Assembly (NCBI GenBank): GCA_023079485.1 | Contig: CM041101.1 | Coordinates: 9,946,501 to 10,010,500, forward strand | Direction: 5' to 3' | Source: Archilochus colubris | Lineage: Eukaryota; Chordata; Aves; Apodiformes; Trochilidae | Length of the DNA stretch: 64,000 bases | Part shown: piece after piece, positions 23,901-35,900 of the stretch | How positions within the stretch are numbered: position 1 is the stretch's first letter | How the letters are laid out: each line of letters opens with the position of its first letter | Made by a program: the position numbers and the translations under genes | The notes under the pieces: model-generated | What the model was told of the DNA's origin: nothing | Database searches by the model: none | The model's input: the letters and a program-made list of their open reading frames with translations, nothing else

Positions 23901-26900
23901 GTGGAGCAAGGATAAAAATCACTCTGGTGGAGCAGACACCCGGGTGCAGGCAGAGAAGGGCAGGGGCACAAAGGTTTTGTCTCCTTCAGGGTCTGTAGAT
24001 GCCCTGAGTTGGGTTTGGGTATGGGGGTGCCTATCCCGGCTCCACCACATCCTCCCGTGTGCTTTGGTTTCCTCTTCAATGAGGAGGAGGGAGGAAAAAT
24101 CCACACTGCGATGAGCAGCAGGACGCCGGTGCTGGAGGCTGCGGTTTTGCAAGTCGGTGCAGGCCCCTGGATGGGGGACGCCTTTGTTCCCCGGCGCCTC
24201 TTTCATCTTCCCCTTTTGCAGCCAGGGCAGAGCCTCGAATTGCCAAACCCGACGTGCCGGGATGCGGCGCAGGGTCAGCCCGGGGGGAGGCGTTCCCGGA
24301 GCCGGTTCCAGGGGTGACCGGGTACCCCCATCCCCTTCAGGAGGGAAGGGGGAGGGGTTGGTGTTTCAATCCTGCTTGACGGCGTCTCTTCCCCCCTGCC
24401 AGGTGTAGCGGTGCTTACCTGGGCGAGCGGTGCCAGCTCCCCAACCCCTGCCTGAGCTCCCCTTGCAAGAACGCCGGTACCTGCACTCCGGTTGTGCGCG
24501 GCAACACCGTCGACTACACCTGTGCCTGCCGCCTGGGCTTCACCGACGAGCTCTGCCTGACGCCCCGCGACAACGTCTGTCTCAGCAACCCCTGCCGCAA
24601 CGGGGGCACCTGCGACCTCCTGACTCTCAGCGAGTACAAGTGCCGCTGCCCCCCGGGGTGGTCAGGTGAGGCGGGGCCGGCACCGGGATGCGGTGATGTG
24701 GGGGGGGGGAAAGGGGGGGGGGTAGAGGGGCACTGGGGGTTGCTCCTGGAAACGCCCCCTGTGGATGGAGAAGGATACTGCCTCTGGTTTTGGCTTGCAG
24801 CAGTGGTGGGAGGAAGGAAGGAAGGGGTCTGCACACCTTGGAGGGGGGGGGAGGGCTGGAGGAGCTGCAGAGCTGAGGGTTTCACAGGGGAATGAGTTGC
24901 ACCCCCATGGACGCAGTCTTCGTGCTGCACCCCAGCACAGTGATCGCTCCCAGCGTGTGCCTGAGCTCCCCTTTGCATCCTCATCCTTCCTCCCTGCCCT
25001 CCCCAGGTCAAACCTGCCAGCAGGCTGACCCCTGTGCCTCCAACCCCTGTGCCAACGGGGGTCAGTGTGTCCCCTTCGAAGCCCACTACATCTGCCGCTG
25101 CACCGCCGGCTTCCACGGGGCCAACTGCAAGCAGGACGTCAATGAATGCAACATCTCACCCCCCCTCTGCAAGAACGGGGGGAGCTGCACCAACGAGGTG
25201 GGCACCTACCAGTGCTCCTGCAAGCCAGCATACACCGGGCAGAACTGTGAGCACCTCTACGTGCCCTGCAACCCCTCACCCTGCCAGAACGGGGGCACGT
25301 GCAGACAGATCGGGGACACCACCTACGAATGCACCTGCCTGCCAGGTAAGGGTGGTCCCCGAGGGGAGGGATGGGGACCAGGGAGCCTCTTGAAAGCTCC
25401 TTTACCCCCTCTAAATAAGTAGTGTCTTTACCCAAGGTGTGGTTGTGGGAGGGAAAAAAATGGAAGGGATTTCAGTGCACTGTGCCCCATGTGTTTGGGA
25501 GGACTCTGGGCAGCAGTGCCCAAAGAGGAGAGGTCATCTGTGGTGATTCAGCAGCATGGCTGCTCCAAAACAACTGCTTCAGCTGAGGCCCTTCTGCGGA
25601 TGCTCATATTCCAGAATAAGAGTGCCTTTTTCCGCTTTAACTTAATCCACTTCCAGAATGGAATAATTAGCCCGGAATAGCTATTTTGGAAAGTTTCCGA
25701 GTGTGAAGGGAGTTGAGGAATGGAGACCCTCTTTGTGCTCACTGCTGCTTCCTCCAGCAGGAGCAGCCCAGATGAATTACAGCCTCTGAAATGAAGGGAT
25801 TTTGCAGGGGGGAGGACCCTGTCCTAGGAGCCCAGCACCCTGTACAGCTCAGCACCCTGCACGCCAGGCCAGGGAGAAGTGGCTGTGAAAGGGCCCCCTG
25901 ACCCCTGTGAGCCCTTTCACTTCTGCCCTGGGGCAGTGGTCAGGGCAGGGAGCAGAAGGGGCTGAGCATGGCCGCACGCTCCCCCCAGCCCTGTGTGTGC
26001 TGGAGTGATGAAATCCCTGAGTTTCCTGCCCAGAGCTGCTGCCAGCAGTGCAGCCCCGTGCTCACACCGTGCTGTGTTTGCTGGGGCAGTGAGGGGGGAC
26101 TGGGGGATGGGGCAGCAGATGTAGAGGGTACCCTCTCCCTTGGGAGGAAGGGGTGAGCAGTGCTAAGCTGCCTGAAAAGTCTGTCCTGGGATTGTTTTGA
26201 TCTCTCCCGGGAGCTGGGGCAGGACAAGGGGTATCACAGAATCATCAGGGTTGGAAAGGACCTCTGAGATCATCAAGTCCAACCCTTGATCCACTCCCCC
26301 TATGGTTCCCAGCCCATGGCACTCAGTGCCACATTCAGTCTCTTCTTAAAAACCTCCAGGGATGGAGAATCCCTGGGCAGCCCATTCCAATGTCTGATCA
26401 CCCTCTCTGTAAAGAATGTTTTCCTAAAGAAAATATTTATCCTAAAGACTTTTTTCCCTAATATCTAACCTAAACCTCCCCTGACAGAGCTTAAGTCCCT
26501 AAAGGAGGCTTTAGGTGGTTTCTGTGCTCTGTACTCATGCTGGGCATTACCAGGGAGCTCCAGCCTACCTCTGCCTTCACTCCTGCCCCACCATCCCCTG
26601 GATGGGTGGCACCTGGGGGGGGATGGGGTCTTCCAGTTGGCACAGACAGACCCACATCTTTCTGGCAGCCTGGCCCAGTGCTGGGGAATGATGTGTGATC
26701 CCTTCAGGGCAGCTTGAGGTGGGGTCTTGTCCCGATCTCTGGCATGAGCTGAGAGGTTTAGTCTCCTTCCCAAAACTTTTTGGCTGCAATAACTCGAGGG
26801 CTCATTAGCCATCTGAAATATGCAAAGCCCTGCAGGATCTCCTGCTTCTCTTCCACCAGGCTCCAGCAAAGCTCCCATCCTTCAGGGCAGTGAGGCACTG

Positions 26901-29900
26901 GGGCTGACCAGCTCAGTGATGCCAGCGAAGGAAGCTTTTCCTTCCGGGATGAGCCAGTGCAGCAGGCAGGCCCCAGGGATGATGCTCCGTGGGAGCAGCT
27001 CCCAGCCCTGGCACAGCAGAGCAGCATTGCCTCAGGGCCAGGCAGGTGGAGGGGGCAGGAGGAGTGGCAGTGGCCCTGCCCTGCCTTTCTGCTGACGAGG
27101 CACTTTCTTTGGAGTATTGGGCAGGTTGGGGGTGAGGCATGGCCCTGGGGGAGCATCCCTGCAGCGGGGGGATCGGTGCTTTCACACCCAGCTGTGGCTT
27201 CGTGGGCCCATTCCAGGATTTTTGCATGCTGCACGAGCTGGTTTGCCTCACTCCGGGTGCCACCACACAGGCCCTGCTCCAAGGAGGGGTGATGGGTATG
27301 TGTGGGGGTTCCTTGGCACCTCTGCCATCCAGCATGGCTTGCTGCAGGAGCTGCATGGGCTTCAGGAGGGACCAGGGGGCTGTTTCTTCTGATAAGAAGG
27401 TGATTGATAAGCTGGTATGCAGCACAGCAGACCTGGAACAATGTCCCCTTTTCATCCCTGGAGAGGGCTGGCTATACAGGGTTTCTTTAAGTTAAAGTAA
27501 TCTGGGCTGTTTTATCATGCCATCGCTGTAGAGTGTAACCTTGAGTTTAAAGTAATTGCAGTACTAATTACTCATTGGGATGGTTCAAAATGAGTTAATC
27601 CTGGTGTCTAGGACATTGCCAGTTATTGCTGTTCAGTCTCAGCCCGGCTGCTTAAAAATGAGGCTCAAATCAACCTTATTTGCTTTGGACTCCTACCAGC
27701 AATCGTAAATCGCTGTTGCTGCTCCTCCTGTGATGCTTCTCCTCCCCCAGCTATGGGGAAGAGGAAAATATGAGGGAAAGGAAACCCTTTGGACAGAGCA
27801 GGGGCAAGACTCACAGCTGTGCCAGGGACTGGCATCCTGCAGAGGACAAACCCAACCCACCCACCCCCCGCCCCAGGTCCCTTCCTGGTGGTGGTGATGT
27901 GGTGAGCTGCCTATGTGGGGGCAGCAGCCTGGTTGGGACCTGCAGGACACCTCTTGGGGGATTTGGGGGAGCTGGAGGTGCATGCCAGCTCCATGGCATT
28001 GCCATCCCTTCCCTAGGGCAGGCCGACACCTGATGGAACAGGGTGGGGGGCTCGGGGGGGGTTGGGCTGCCCTTAGTAAATGCAGCTCTTAGCCCAGGTA
28101 GCAGTTTGAGGGGGATGTGGTGGCAGATGCTCTGGGCAGGGCCTTTCTGGTTCCTTTCTGCTTTCTGCAGACACCATGGGGAGAGTTTGGGAGGATTCCA
28201 TTCGTGCTTTGCTCTCAGGCAGTGGCAATAACATAAATGGAAGCAGCCGGGCTCACGGCAGGAGAGGAAGGCTGTGCAGGGAGGTGGTTTGGCTTGCCAG
28301 GGACTTGGAAACTCAGGATCCCCTGCAGGGATCAGCGCTGCTGATGAGACTTTTTACATGTGAAATTAAAAGCTGGTGAATCAGCCCCGGGTGCCTCCAG
28401 CCTCCACGGGAGCAGCCCCGGTTCTTGCTGTCTTGCTGTGGAGCTGGATCCTCTGCTGCTCGGGGCAAGTGTCTCTGGAGCCAGGGGCTTTCCAGGGATG
28501 CTCTGTCTGCCCTGTGCTGGGGAAGCTGCTGCTGATCCCCAGGCCCTGGACACAGCACCAGGGCAGGGGAACTGAGCCCTGGAGAAGGTGGGATGGGGAT
28601 GAAACTGGGGTGCTGGCTCCAAAAGCCAGGTGGGAGTGCCTGGGATGCTCTCAGCACCCAATAGTGATGCTGGGGTCAGTCAGTTGGCATCATGGTGGCC
28701 ATCTCCTCCATGCAGGGTTCACCGGCCAGAACTGTGAGGAGAACATCAATGACTGTCCAGGCAACAACTGCAAGAATGGGGGCACCTGTGTGGATGGTGT
28801 CAACACCTACAACTGCCAGTGCCCACCCGAGTGGACAGGTAACACTGGGCTGGGACAATGGATCCTGCCCTAAGGGATGTGGGGGATTGGTGGGGAGACA
28901 CATCCTGCTCCACAGCAATACTGACAGAGCCCCTGGGAGCTGGGCAGCACCAGCCTCACATGGGTGCCCCATGTCCTGGCAGGTCAGTACTGCACTGAGG
29001 ATGTGGATGAGTGCCAGCTGATGCCCAACGCCTGCCAGAACGGGGGCACCTGCCACAACAACCATGGTGGCTACAACTGCGTCTGTGTCAACGGCTGGAC
29101 GGGCGAGGACTGCAGTGAGAACATCGATGACTGTGCCATGGCTGCCTGCTTCCACGGGGCCACCTGCCACGACCGAGTGGCCTCCTTCTACTGCGAGTGT
29201 CCCCACGGCCGCACAGGTCAGGCCCTGTCCCATTTGGTGGCAGCTCCCTGCGTGTGCCATGATGTGTGTGCCCATCACCCCTGACGTGCTCCTGCCTTTT
29301 CCCACCCAGGTTTGCTGTGCCACCTCGATGATGCCTGCATCAGCAACCCCTGCAATGAGGGCTCCAACTGTGACACCAACCCTGTCAATGGCAAAGCCAT
29401 CTGCACGTGTCCTTCTGGGTACATGGGGCCAGCCTGCAACCAGGACGTGGATGAGTGCTCCCTGGGTGAGTGCTGGGGCTGAGCTTCTGTAGGCATCTGA
29501 GGAGCAGCAAGGACCATGTCCTGGAAGCCCTGCTTGTGTTTTTCAGGAGCCAACCCTTGTGAGCACGCAGGGAAATGCATCAACACCCAGGGGTCCTTTG
29601 AGTGCCAGTGCCTGCAGGGCTACTCGGGCCCTCGCTGTGAGATCGATGTCAACGAGTGCCTCTCCAACCCCTGTCAGAATGATGCCACCTGCCTGGACCA
29701 GATTGGGGAGTTCCAGTGCATCTGCATGCCCGGTGGGTGGGCAGCCCCACTGACCCTACCCCAGTGCTGAGTTCAGGGGGTGAGAGGGCTCTGGGTACCC
29801 CTGAATTTTGGCTTGGTTTTGGTTTGGGCAAGGAGGTGTGTGTGTGTGCCTGGGGACTGCACTGGGCAGAAAGAGCTTGGGAGAGGCTGCATGGGGACCC

Positions 29901-32900
29901 ACAGCAATGATGGGATGGGAGCAGAGCATTGGACATCATCAGCCATGCTCTGTGCTCCTCTTCTTCAGACCTTGCTGGCTTGGATCAAGCCAAGAGTAGG
30001 GAAGTCCCAAGTTCAACAGCCATGGAGCAGATTGTGCATCAGGTTCCACCACCTGTAGCACATCTTCTGAGCTGCCTTGCATCAAGATGGGGGCACCAAA
30101 TACATCCTGGTGTGTTTGTCCTGTGGGTCGTGCCAGCACCATGCTGCAGGGCTGATGGTTTCTTTGGTCTCTCCACAGGTTATGAGGGGGTTTATTGTGA
30201 GATCAACACAGACGAGTGTGCCAGCAGCCCCTGCCTGCACAATGGCAACTGCCTGGACAAGATCAACGAGTTCCACTGCGAGTGCCCCACCGGTATGTGG
30301 CACCTGTCCCACTGCCATCGTGGCAGAAACAACGCCGTGATGCCTTCCAGCTCGAGCTGGGAAGGAGCTGAAATGGGCTCCTTAAATTTCAGAGTCCCCC
30401 CTTGGAATGGGGAGAGGGAGCTGAGCACCTCTTGGCTCTTTCAGTGGGGGGGTTCCCCCGTTGCTGTGAGGGACGGAACCCCATGCAGGCAATGTTGCTC
30501 CAGGTCCAGCCCATGGGAGAGGGGAAGAAGGATTAAACCCCGTGGCTTTGCACTTGAAAAGGCCCCTCTTTGGGAAGGAGGGCTGGGGGCTGGGGGGGCT
30601 GGGGGGCTGCTCCAGCAGCTTTGAATGCGGTGTCAAAGTCACGGGGTGGAGCGGGAGAATGGGGAGACGGTTAATCTGTGAAAGGAGGTTTTGAAGTTCA
30701 GAGACTTTGCTCCTCTAGAGATGTAAATAAGATGCTCTCAATGGCGGGTCGCAGCCCCTCATTCAGGGCCCCCAGCAGCCATCCCCATGGAAACCCAGTG
30801 CCCAGGCCGGGACGCAGGGGGCCCGGTGGGATCTGCCCGGCGGGCTGGGGGGGGAGGCTGGCGGGTCCTGTGCGGGGACGTGACTTCTCCCTCCATTCCA
30901 GGCTTCAACGGGCACCTGTGCCAGTTCGACATCGACGAGTGTGCCAGCACCCCCTGCAAGAACGGTGCCAAGTGCGTGGATGGCCCCAACACCTACAGCT
31001 GCGAGTGCACCGAAGGTGAGAGGTCCCTACATCCCAGGAGGGTTCGAGAGGTCCCACCTCACCATGCAGGAGAAAGTCACCTTCTCCTTGGTGATGTGCC
31101 GTAAAACCACGTTGCCAGACCACAAGTGTCACCTCCCCAAGCGCCCGCCATGGGGGGAGTCTCCAAGCCCAGTGGCAGAGGGGTTGGTCCCTTCCAATGT
31201 GACTCCTGAAGGACAGGACCATCCCTTTCCCAGGCAGAGTCAGCGACCCTGCTGCCTAGAAGCCTAACGAGCCCAGAACTCGTTAGGTGTGGCCCCGCAG
31301 CAGCCGTCCCGCCGTGCTCCCCACCTCGGTGGCGGGTGGCAGTGAGGGGGACAGCAGGAAGGAAGGAATAAAGCTGCCTCTATGGGGATGCAAGGTGCAG
31401 GGCTGCGGGGGCTCTGCCGACCAAAACCCAAGGAACGGTTGCACAAAATGATGACTTGAGCCCTGGTGGCAAACAGTGGCTCTTTTGTGGAGCAGCTCCC
31501 GCCAGAAATCTTCCAGCTGAATGGCCTCTAATTAGTGTCTTGCTAATGCCAAGCCCCGATGAAAAGCTGCTATGTGGGCTTGGCGGGGTCTAGTCAAAGC
31601 TGTACTTTGTCCTCAGCTCTCCACCCCCAGCCCGGCAGGGAGGGAGCCGGCCAGGAGAATAGGATCTGCCAGGGGGGTTATTATTCGGGGGTGCCTGTGG
31701 CTGACCCCCCCGTGCACGCCGGGAGGAGATGCGAGTGAGCACGGGGCCCCGCTCCTGAGCTGAGGGGGTTTAATGGGGGTCATTGTGCACCCCAGGACAA
31801 AGCCCATGAGCTGGGGGATGACCGACCCTGCGGCCAGCACACCAGGGTGCACCCCTGCCTCTGCCCCGCTCCTGGGGGTCCCGGTGGGGCAGGTGACAGC
31901 ACCCAGGTGTGCTACCCCACATCTGGCCAAGGTGGAAAGGAGTGTCCCCCATCCTGACCCTGTGTCCCCTCCTCTTCCTGGCAGGTTTCTCAGGTGCTCA
32001 CTGTGAGATTGACATCAATGAGTGTGACCCTGACCCGTGCCACTACGGGACCTGCAAGGACAGCATTGCTGCCTTCACCTGCCTCTGCCAGCCCGGCTAC
32101 ACAGGCCACCGCTGCGACATCAACATCAATGAGTGCCAGAGCCAGCCCTGCAAAAATGGAGGGACCTGCCAGGACAGGAACAACGCCTACCACTGCCTCT
32201 GCCCCAAAGGGACCACGGGTGAGCGGGAGAGTTCCCCTGGGGGCTCCACACGGGTCGGCCACACCGGCGCGGCACCCCGGTCCCATCCCTGTCCCCAGGC
32301 GGGTTGGCTCCGGGCCACCATTAGCAGCCACCCTGGTGCCAGGGCCAGCCTGGGGCATCCTCGGTGAGGGCAAGTTCTCCCGGTTTGGTGCCCAACTCTG
32401 GCAGGAGCCGCGCCCCAGCTGGGAGCTGGGGAGCCGCTTGCGGTGCAGGTGCTTTGTTGTGGAGTAGCCAGGGTGGTGGGTGGTGGGTGGTGGGTGGTGG
32501 GTGCTGGCAGGTTTCGTTCTCAGTGACCCCCTAACGGCACCGCTCTCCTCCCCAGGGCCCAACTGTGAGATCAACCTGGATGACTGTGCCAGCAACCCCT
32601 GTGACTATGGCAAGTGCATCGACAAGATCAATGGCTACGAGTGCACCTGTGAGCCGGGGTACACAGGTGAGAGCAGGGCACAGCAACACCACAGCACCCT
32701 GGTGACCTGCTCCAGATCCGTCAGTCCCAGAGCATTCCCTCTGCCCACGGGTTGCTTGCAGCTCTGGGGTGTTGGGGAGGTGGGAGGGGAGGCGCTGCCG
32801 TCCCACTCGCTGGAGGTTTGGCAGCCTCCAGCTCTCCTGCTTGTTCAGGAGGGTGACCCTGGCTCAGGATGGAATCAAAGGGGTGTCTGGTGCCGCGAAT

Positions 32901-35900
32901 TCGACTCCCTCTGCGCCCACTCCCATGGGTATCGGGTTGCTGCCTTGTCCAACTGGTTTGTTTGATGGCTGCTGGAGGGCTTTGATGGAAGCAGCCCCCG
33001 CTTCTCCCCGCTCACGCGGCCCCTTGTCCTGCTGCCCGCCGGGAGCCACAATAAAGCCTGGCTTTGTCAGCCCCAGCAGGTAGGGTTACAGGCTGAAACC
33101 AGCTCCTTTCCTTATTCTCTCCTGGACCAAACGAGGCCAGGGTTCAGCCTCTTCCCAGCCACCTTTAATGAAGCCAGGCAGGCGATGCAGGGGTGTGAAG
33201 TCACCCTACCCGGAGTGCAGCGTGCTCCTGCACAGCAGCACACGTGTGCCTTGGGATGTGAGCCTCCAGCAGCCATTTCCCACACAGCTGGAGAAGGATT
33301 TGCCTGGTGGGAGCCCCCCAGGAGGAGACATGCATCCACCGTGCCTTACATCCCACGGGATAACATTTCCTCACTCTTCTCTTTCCCAGGGGGCATGTGC
33401 AAGATCAACATCGATGAGTGCTCCAGCAACCCTTGCCACAACGGGGGCACATGCAAAGATGGCATCAATGGCTTCACCTGCCTCTGCCCCGAGGGCTTTC
33501 ATGACCCCAAGTGCCTGTCCGAAGTGAATGAGTGCAACAGCAACCCCTGCATCCATGGGAAATGCCATGATGGGCTGAATGGGTAGGCTGGAGGACTTGG
33601 AGGCTGCTCAGGGGCTGCAGGGACCAAAGGGCCACCTAGGAAAGTCAAGGGTAGAGGCAGGGCGAGAAGCTGTGCCCTCTGTTAGTGTTGTCCATGCTCT
33701 GTGCTGGTCCCAGGGGATATTTCCCTTCAGGGACATGACTGTGAGTCTGGGATTTGATGGGTAAATGTTGGCTGGTGGAGCTGGGAGGTCCAGGTCAGAC
33801 CAGATCCTGTGTTTTATGGCCAAATTTTTCCCCAAAGCTACAGGTGTGATTGTGATCCAGGCTGGAGTGGGACAAACTGTGACATTAACAATAATGAATG
33901 TGAATCCAATCCCTGCATGAATGGTGGTACCTGCAAGGACATGACCAGTGGCTACATCTGCACCTGCAGGGAGGGCTTCAGCGGTGAGGACACAGCCAGG
34001 GGTGCTTCACTGTCCCCATAATGCTGGGGCATGGGTGGGAGCTGTGGGTGGGTGTCCCCATGATGCTAGATGGGCTGGAGGCTTCACTGTGGGGATGGTG
34101 GAAACCCCAGTTCTGGGTAGGGGAGGTGGCAGAGCGGGCAGCCTGGGGACTTTCAGTGGAGTTTCAGCGCCCACAGCTCGAGCTGAGAGCAGAAGGCTCT
34201 GCCAGGGCAATAGAGGGGCCATTGCTACCACATCTGCAGTGTACCCTCAGCCCCCTCCCACCTCCAGCACAGCTGCATTTACTTGGTTTTCTTCACACAG
34301 GACCCAACTGTCAGACCAATATCAACGAATGTGCATCCAACCCCTGCCTGAACCAGGGCACCTGCATCGACGATGTCGCTGGCTACACCTGCAACTGCCT
34401 CCTGCCCTACACAGGTGAGAGGCAGCACCCTGTCCCCCAAGACCCTCTAACCGGGGCTCTGGGGGGGGTCCTGCTTTGGGTGTGACATCAAACATGTCCC
34501 TCTACCTATGTGACAAGCAAGCACCAAGTCCTCAGTCTTCCCTTGTGTGGCCCCGCCATGGGGCTGCCCATGGCTCCACCTCCCCGTGCTGTGGCACAGC
34601 TGGAGGAAATTTGGAAGAGCTTTAGGAAGTGACCAGCCAGAGCTTCCTCCCTCTTCCTCCTCCTCCTCCTCCTAGAGGGCACCAAGGCAGTGGCTCGGCT
34701 GCAGCCCATACCCTGGGCAACCGCAGTGCCTGGGTGCCCAGCTTGCACCCCACTGTCCTGGGGGGGGGAGTGGGTGCTGCCTGCAGCCCCCTTCCTTTCT
34801 CCTGCTGTGATGGTGCTGGAAAAAGCGAGCAGAGGCTGAGGGGCTGGGGGATTCTGCTGAGCCCATTCCTGTTTGCCAGCCTCCTGCTTCCGCTCGCGCA
34901 GAGCAGCAGCCGGTGCACAATTGCAGGAAGCTGTGAGCTGTTTCCTGCCCTCAGCAGTGGCCATAGAAACCCCTGGGAGGACGGGGACGGGGCAGGCAGG
35001 GAGGGGAAGGCTCTGGAAAATAGCAAAGGCCAGTTCAGGAGATATTGGCTGACAGGGAAGATAAGGGTTCAGAGGGAACGTGTCCCTTAGCTGGATGTAA
35101 ACAGGAAAAGTGGCTGAGAGGGACCGGGGAGGGAGAGAGCAAAAGGGGAAAGACATCCCGAGCAGCGTTTCCCTGCCAAAGGAAGTGTGCAGAGGCTTAA
35201 TGCAGCTCAGATTGCCAGGACCAAAAGGATTCACAGGGGTCCTGGGGTCACAGGGACCACGAAAAGAGCAGATGGCCCCAGCTGGATTGCCCCAGGGTGG
35301 GGAGGAAAGCCAGAACCTGCCCCGAGGCTGGCAGTAGTCTGAAGAAGAGGACAGAGGTAGCAGGGTCTTGGGCTACCGGTGGTTTTGGAGGAGGTCCCAG
35401 CAGGTGTTTGTGCCTCTGCAGGAGCCACCTGTGAGGATGTGCTGGCCCCCTGTGCTGGCAGCCCCTGCAAGAACGGCGGTGAGTGCCAGGAGTCAGAGGA
35501 CTACGAGAGCTTCTCCTGCAGTTGCCCATCTGGCTGGCAAGGTAGGGACCCAGCCTGGCTGGGGATTCAGCACACAGCATTCCACTCTCCACGACTTCTC
35601 AGATTGTCAAAGATGGAAGGGAGGGAGCGTGGCCAGAGAGCAGGTGGCTGTCTGTGTGTCCTGCAGGACAAGAGCAGCCTTACAGGGTACCCAGCCTTGG
35701 GCAGGGTCCTGGCCTGTGTGGATGGGACGTGGCCATCACCTGCACCCCTTGGAGAGGGTGGTTTGCTGTCAGGGCTCCCATCCTGGTGCCCAAGACCATC
35801 ATCATCATCATCCCTGGGGCTTTCACCAGCACCTGCAGCCCACACAGTCCCTGTCCCCCTCTGTCCTGCAGGTCAGACCTGTGAGATTGACATCAACGAG

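Larger units (their letters stand above)
7715..24402 (+). other. NOTCH1: NOTCH1 intron 2 (16.7 kb)
   Basis: The longest intron of the gene, as in other vertebrates. It holds no recognisable coding exon. It contains AT-rich candidate conserved blocks, two CpG-rich islands (about 14210-14700 and 22250-22720), a long polypyrimidine tract, a CT repeat, a purine tract and a short A-rich tract at 15248-15290. In mammals the early NOTCH1 introns carry tissue enhancers, so a regulatory role for parts of it is plausible. Confidence 0.8.
25346..28715 (+). other. NOTCH1: NOTCH1 intron 4
   Basis: A 3,370 bp intron. It contains a CR1 fragment at about 26234-26512 and an AT-rich, non-repetitive block at about 27480-27690 that may be a conserved noncoding element. 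No coding exon is visible. Confidence 0.75.

Noticed and set aside
26286..26468. Small open frame in NOTCH1 intron 4
   Set aside because: It lies inside the CR1 fragment and encodes nothing of the CR1 proteins.
33585..33837. Possible loss of frame after NOTCH1 exon 13
   Set aside because: The apparent early stop comes from reading into the intron; the donor at 33583 and acceptor at 33836-33837 restore the conserved NGY junction.
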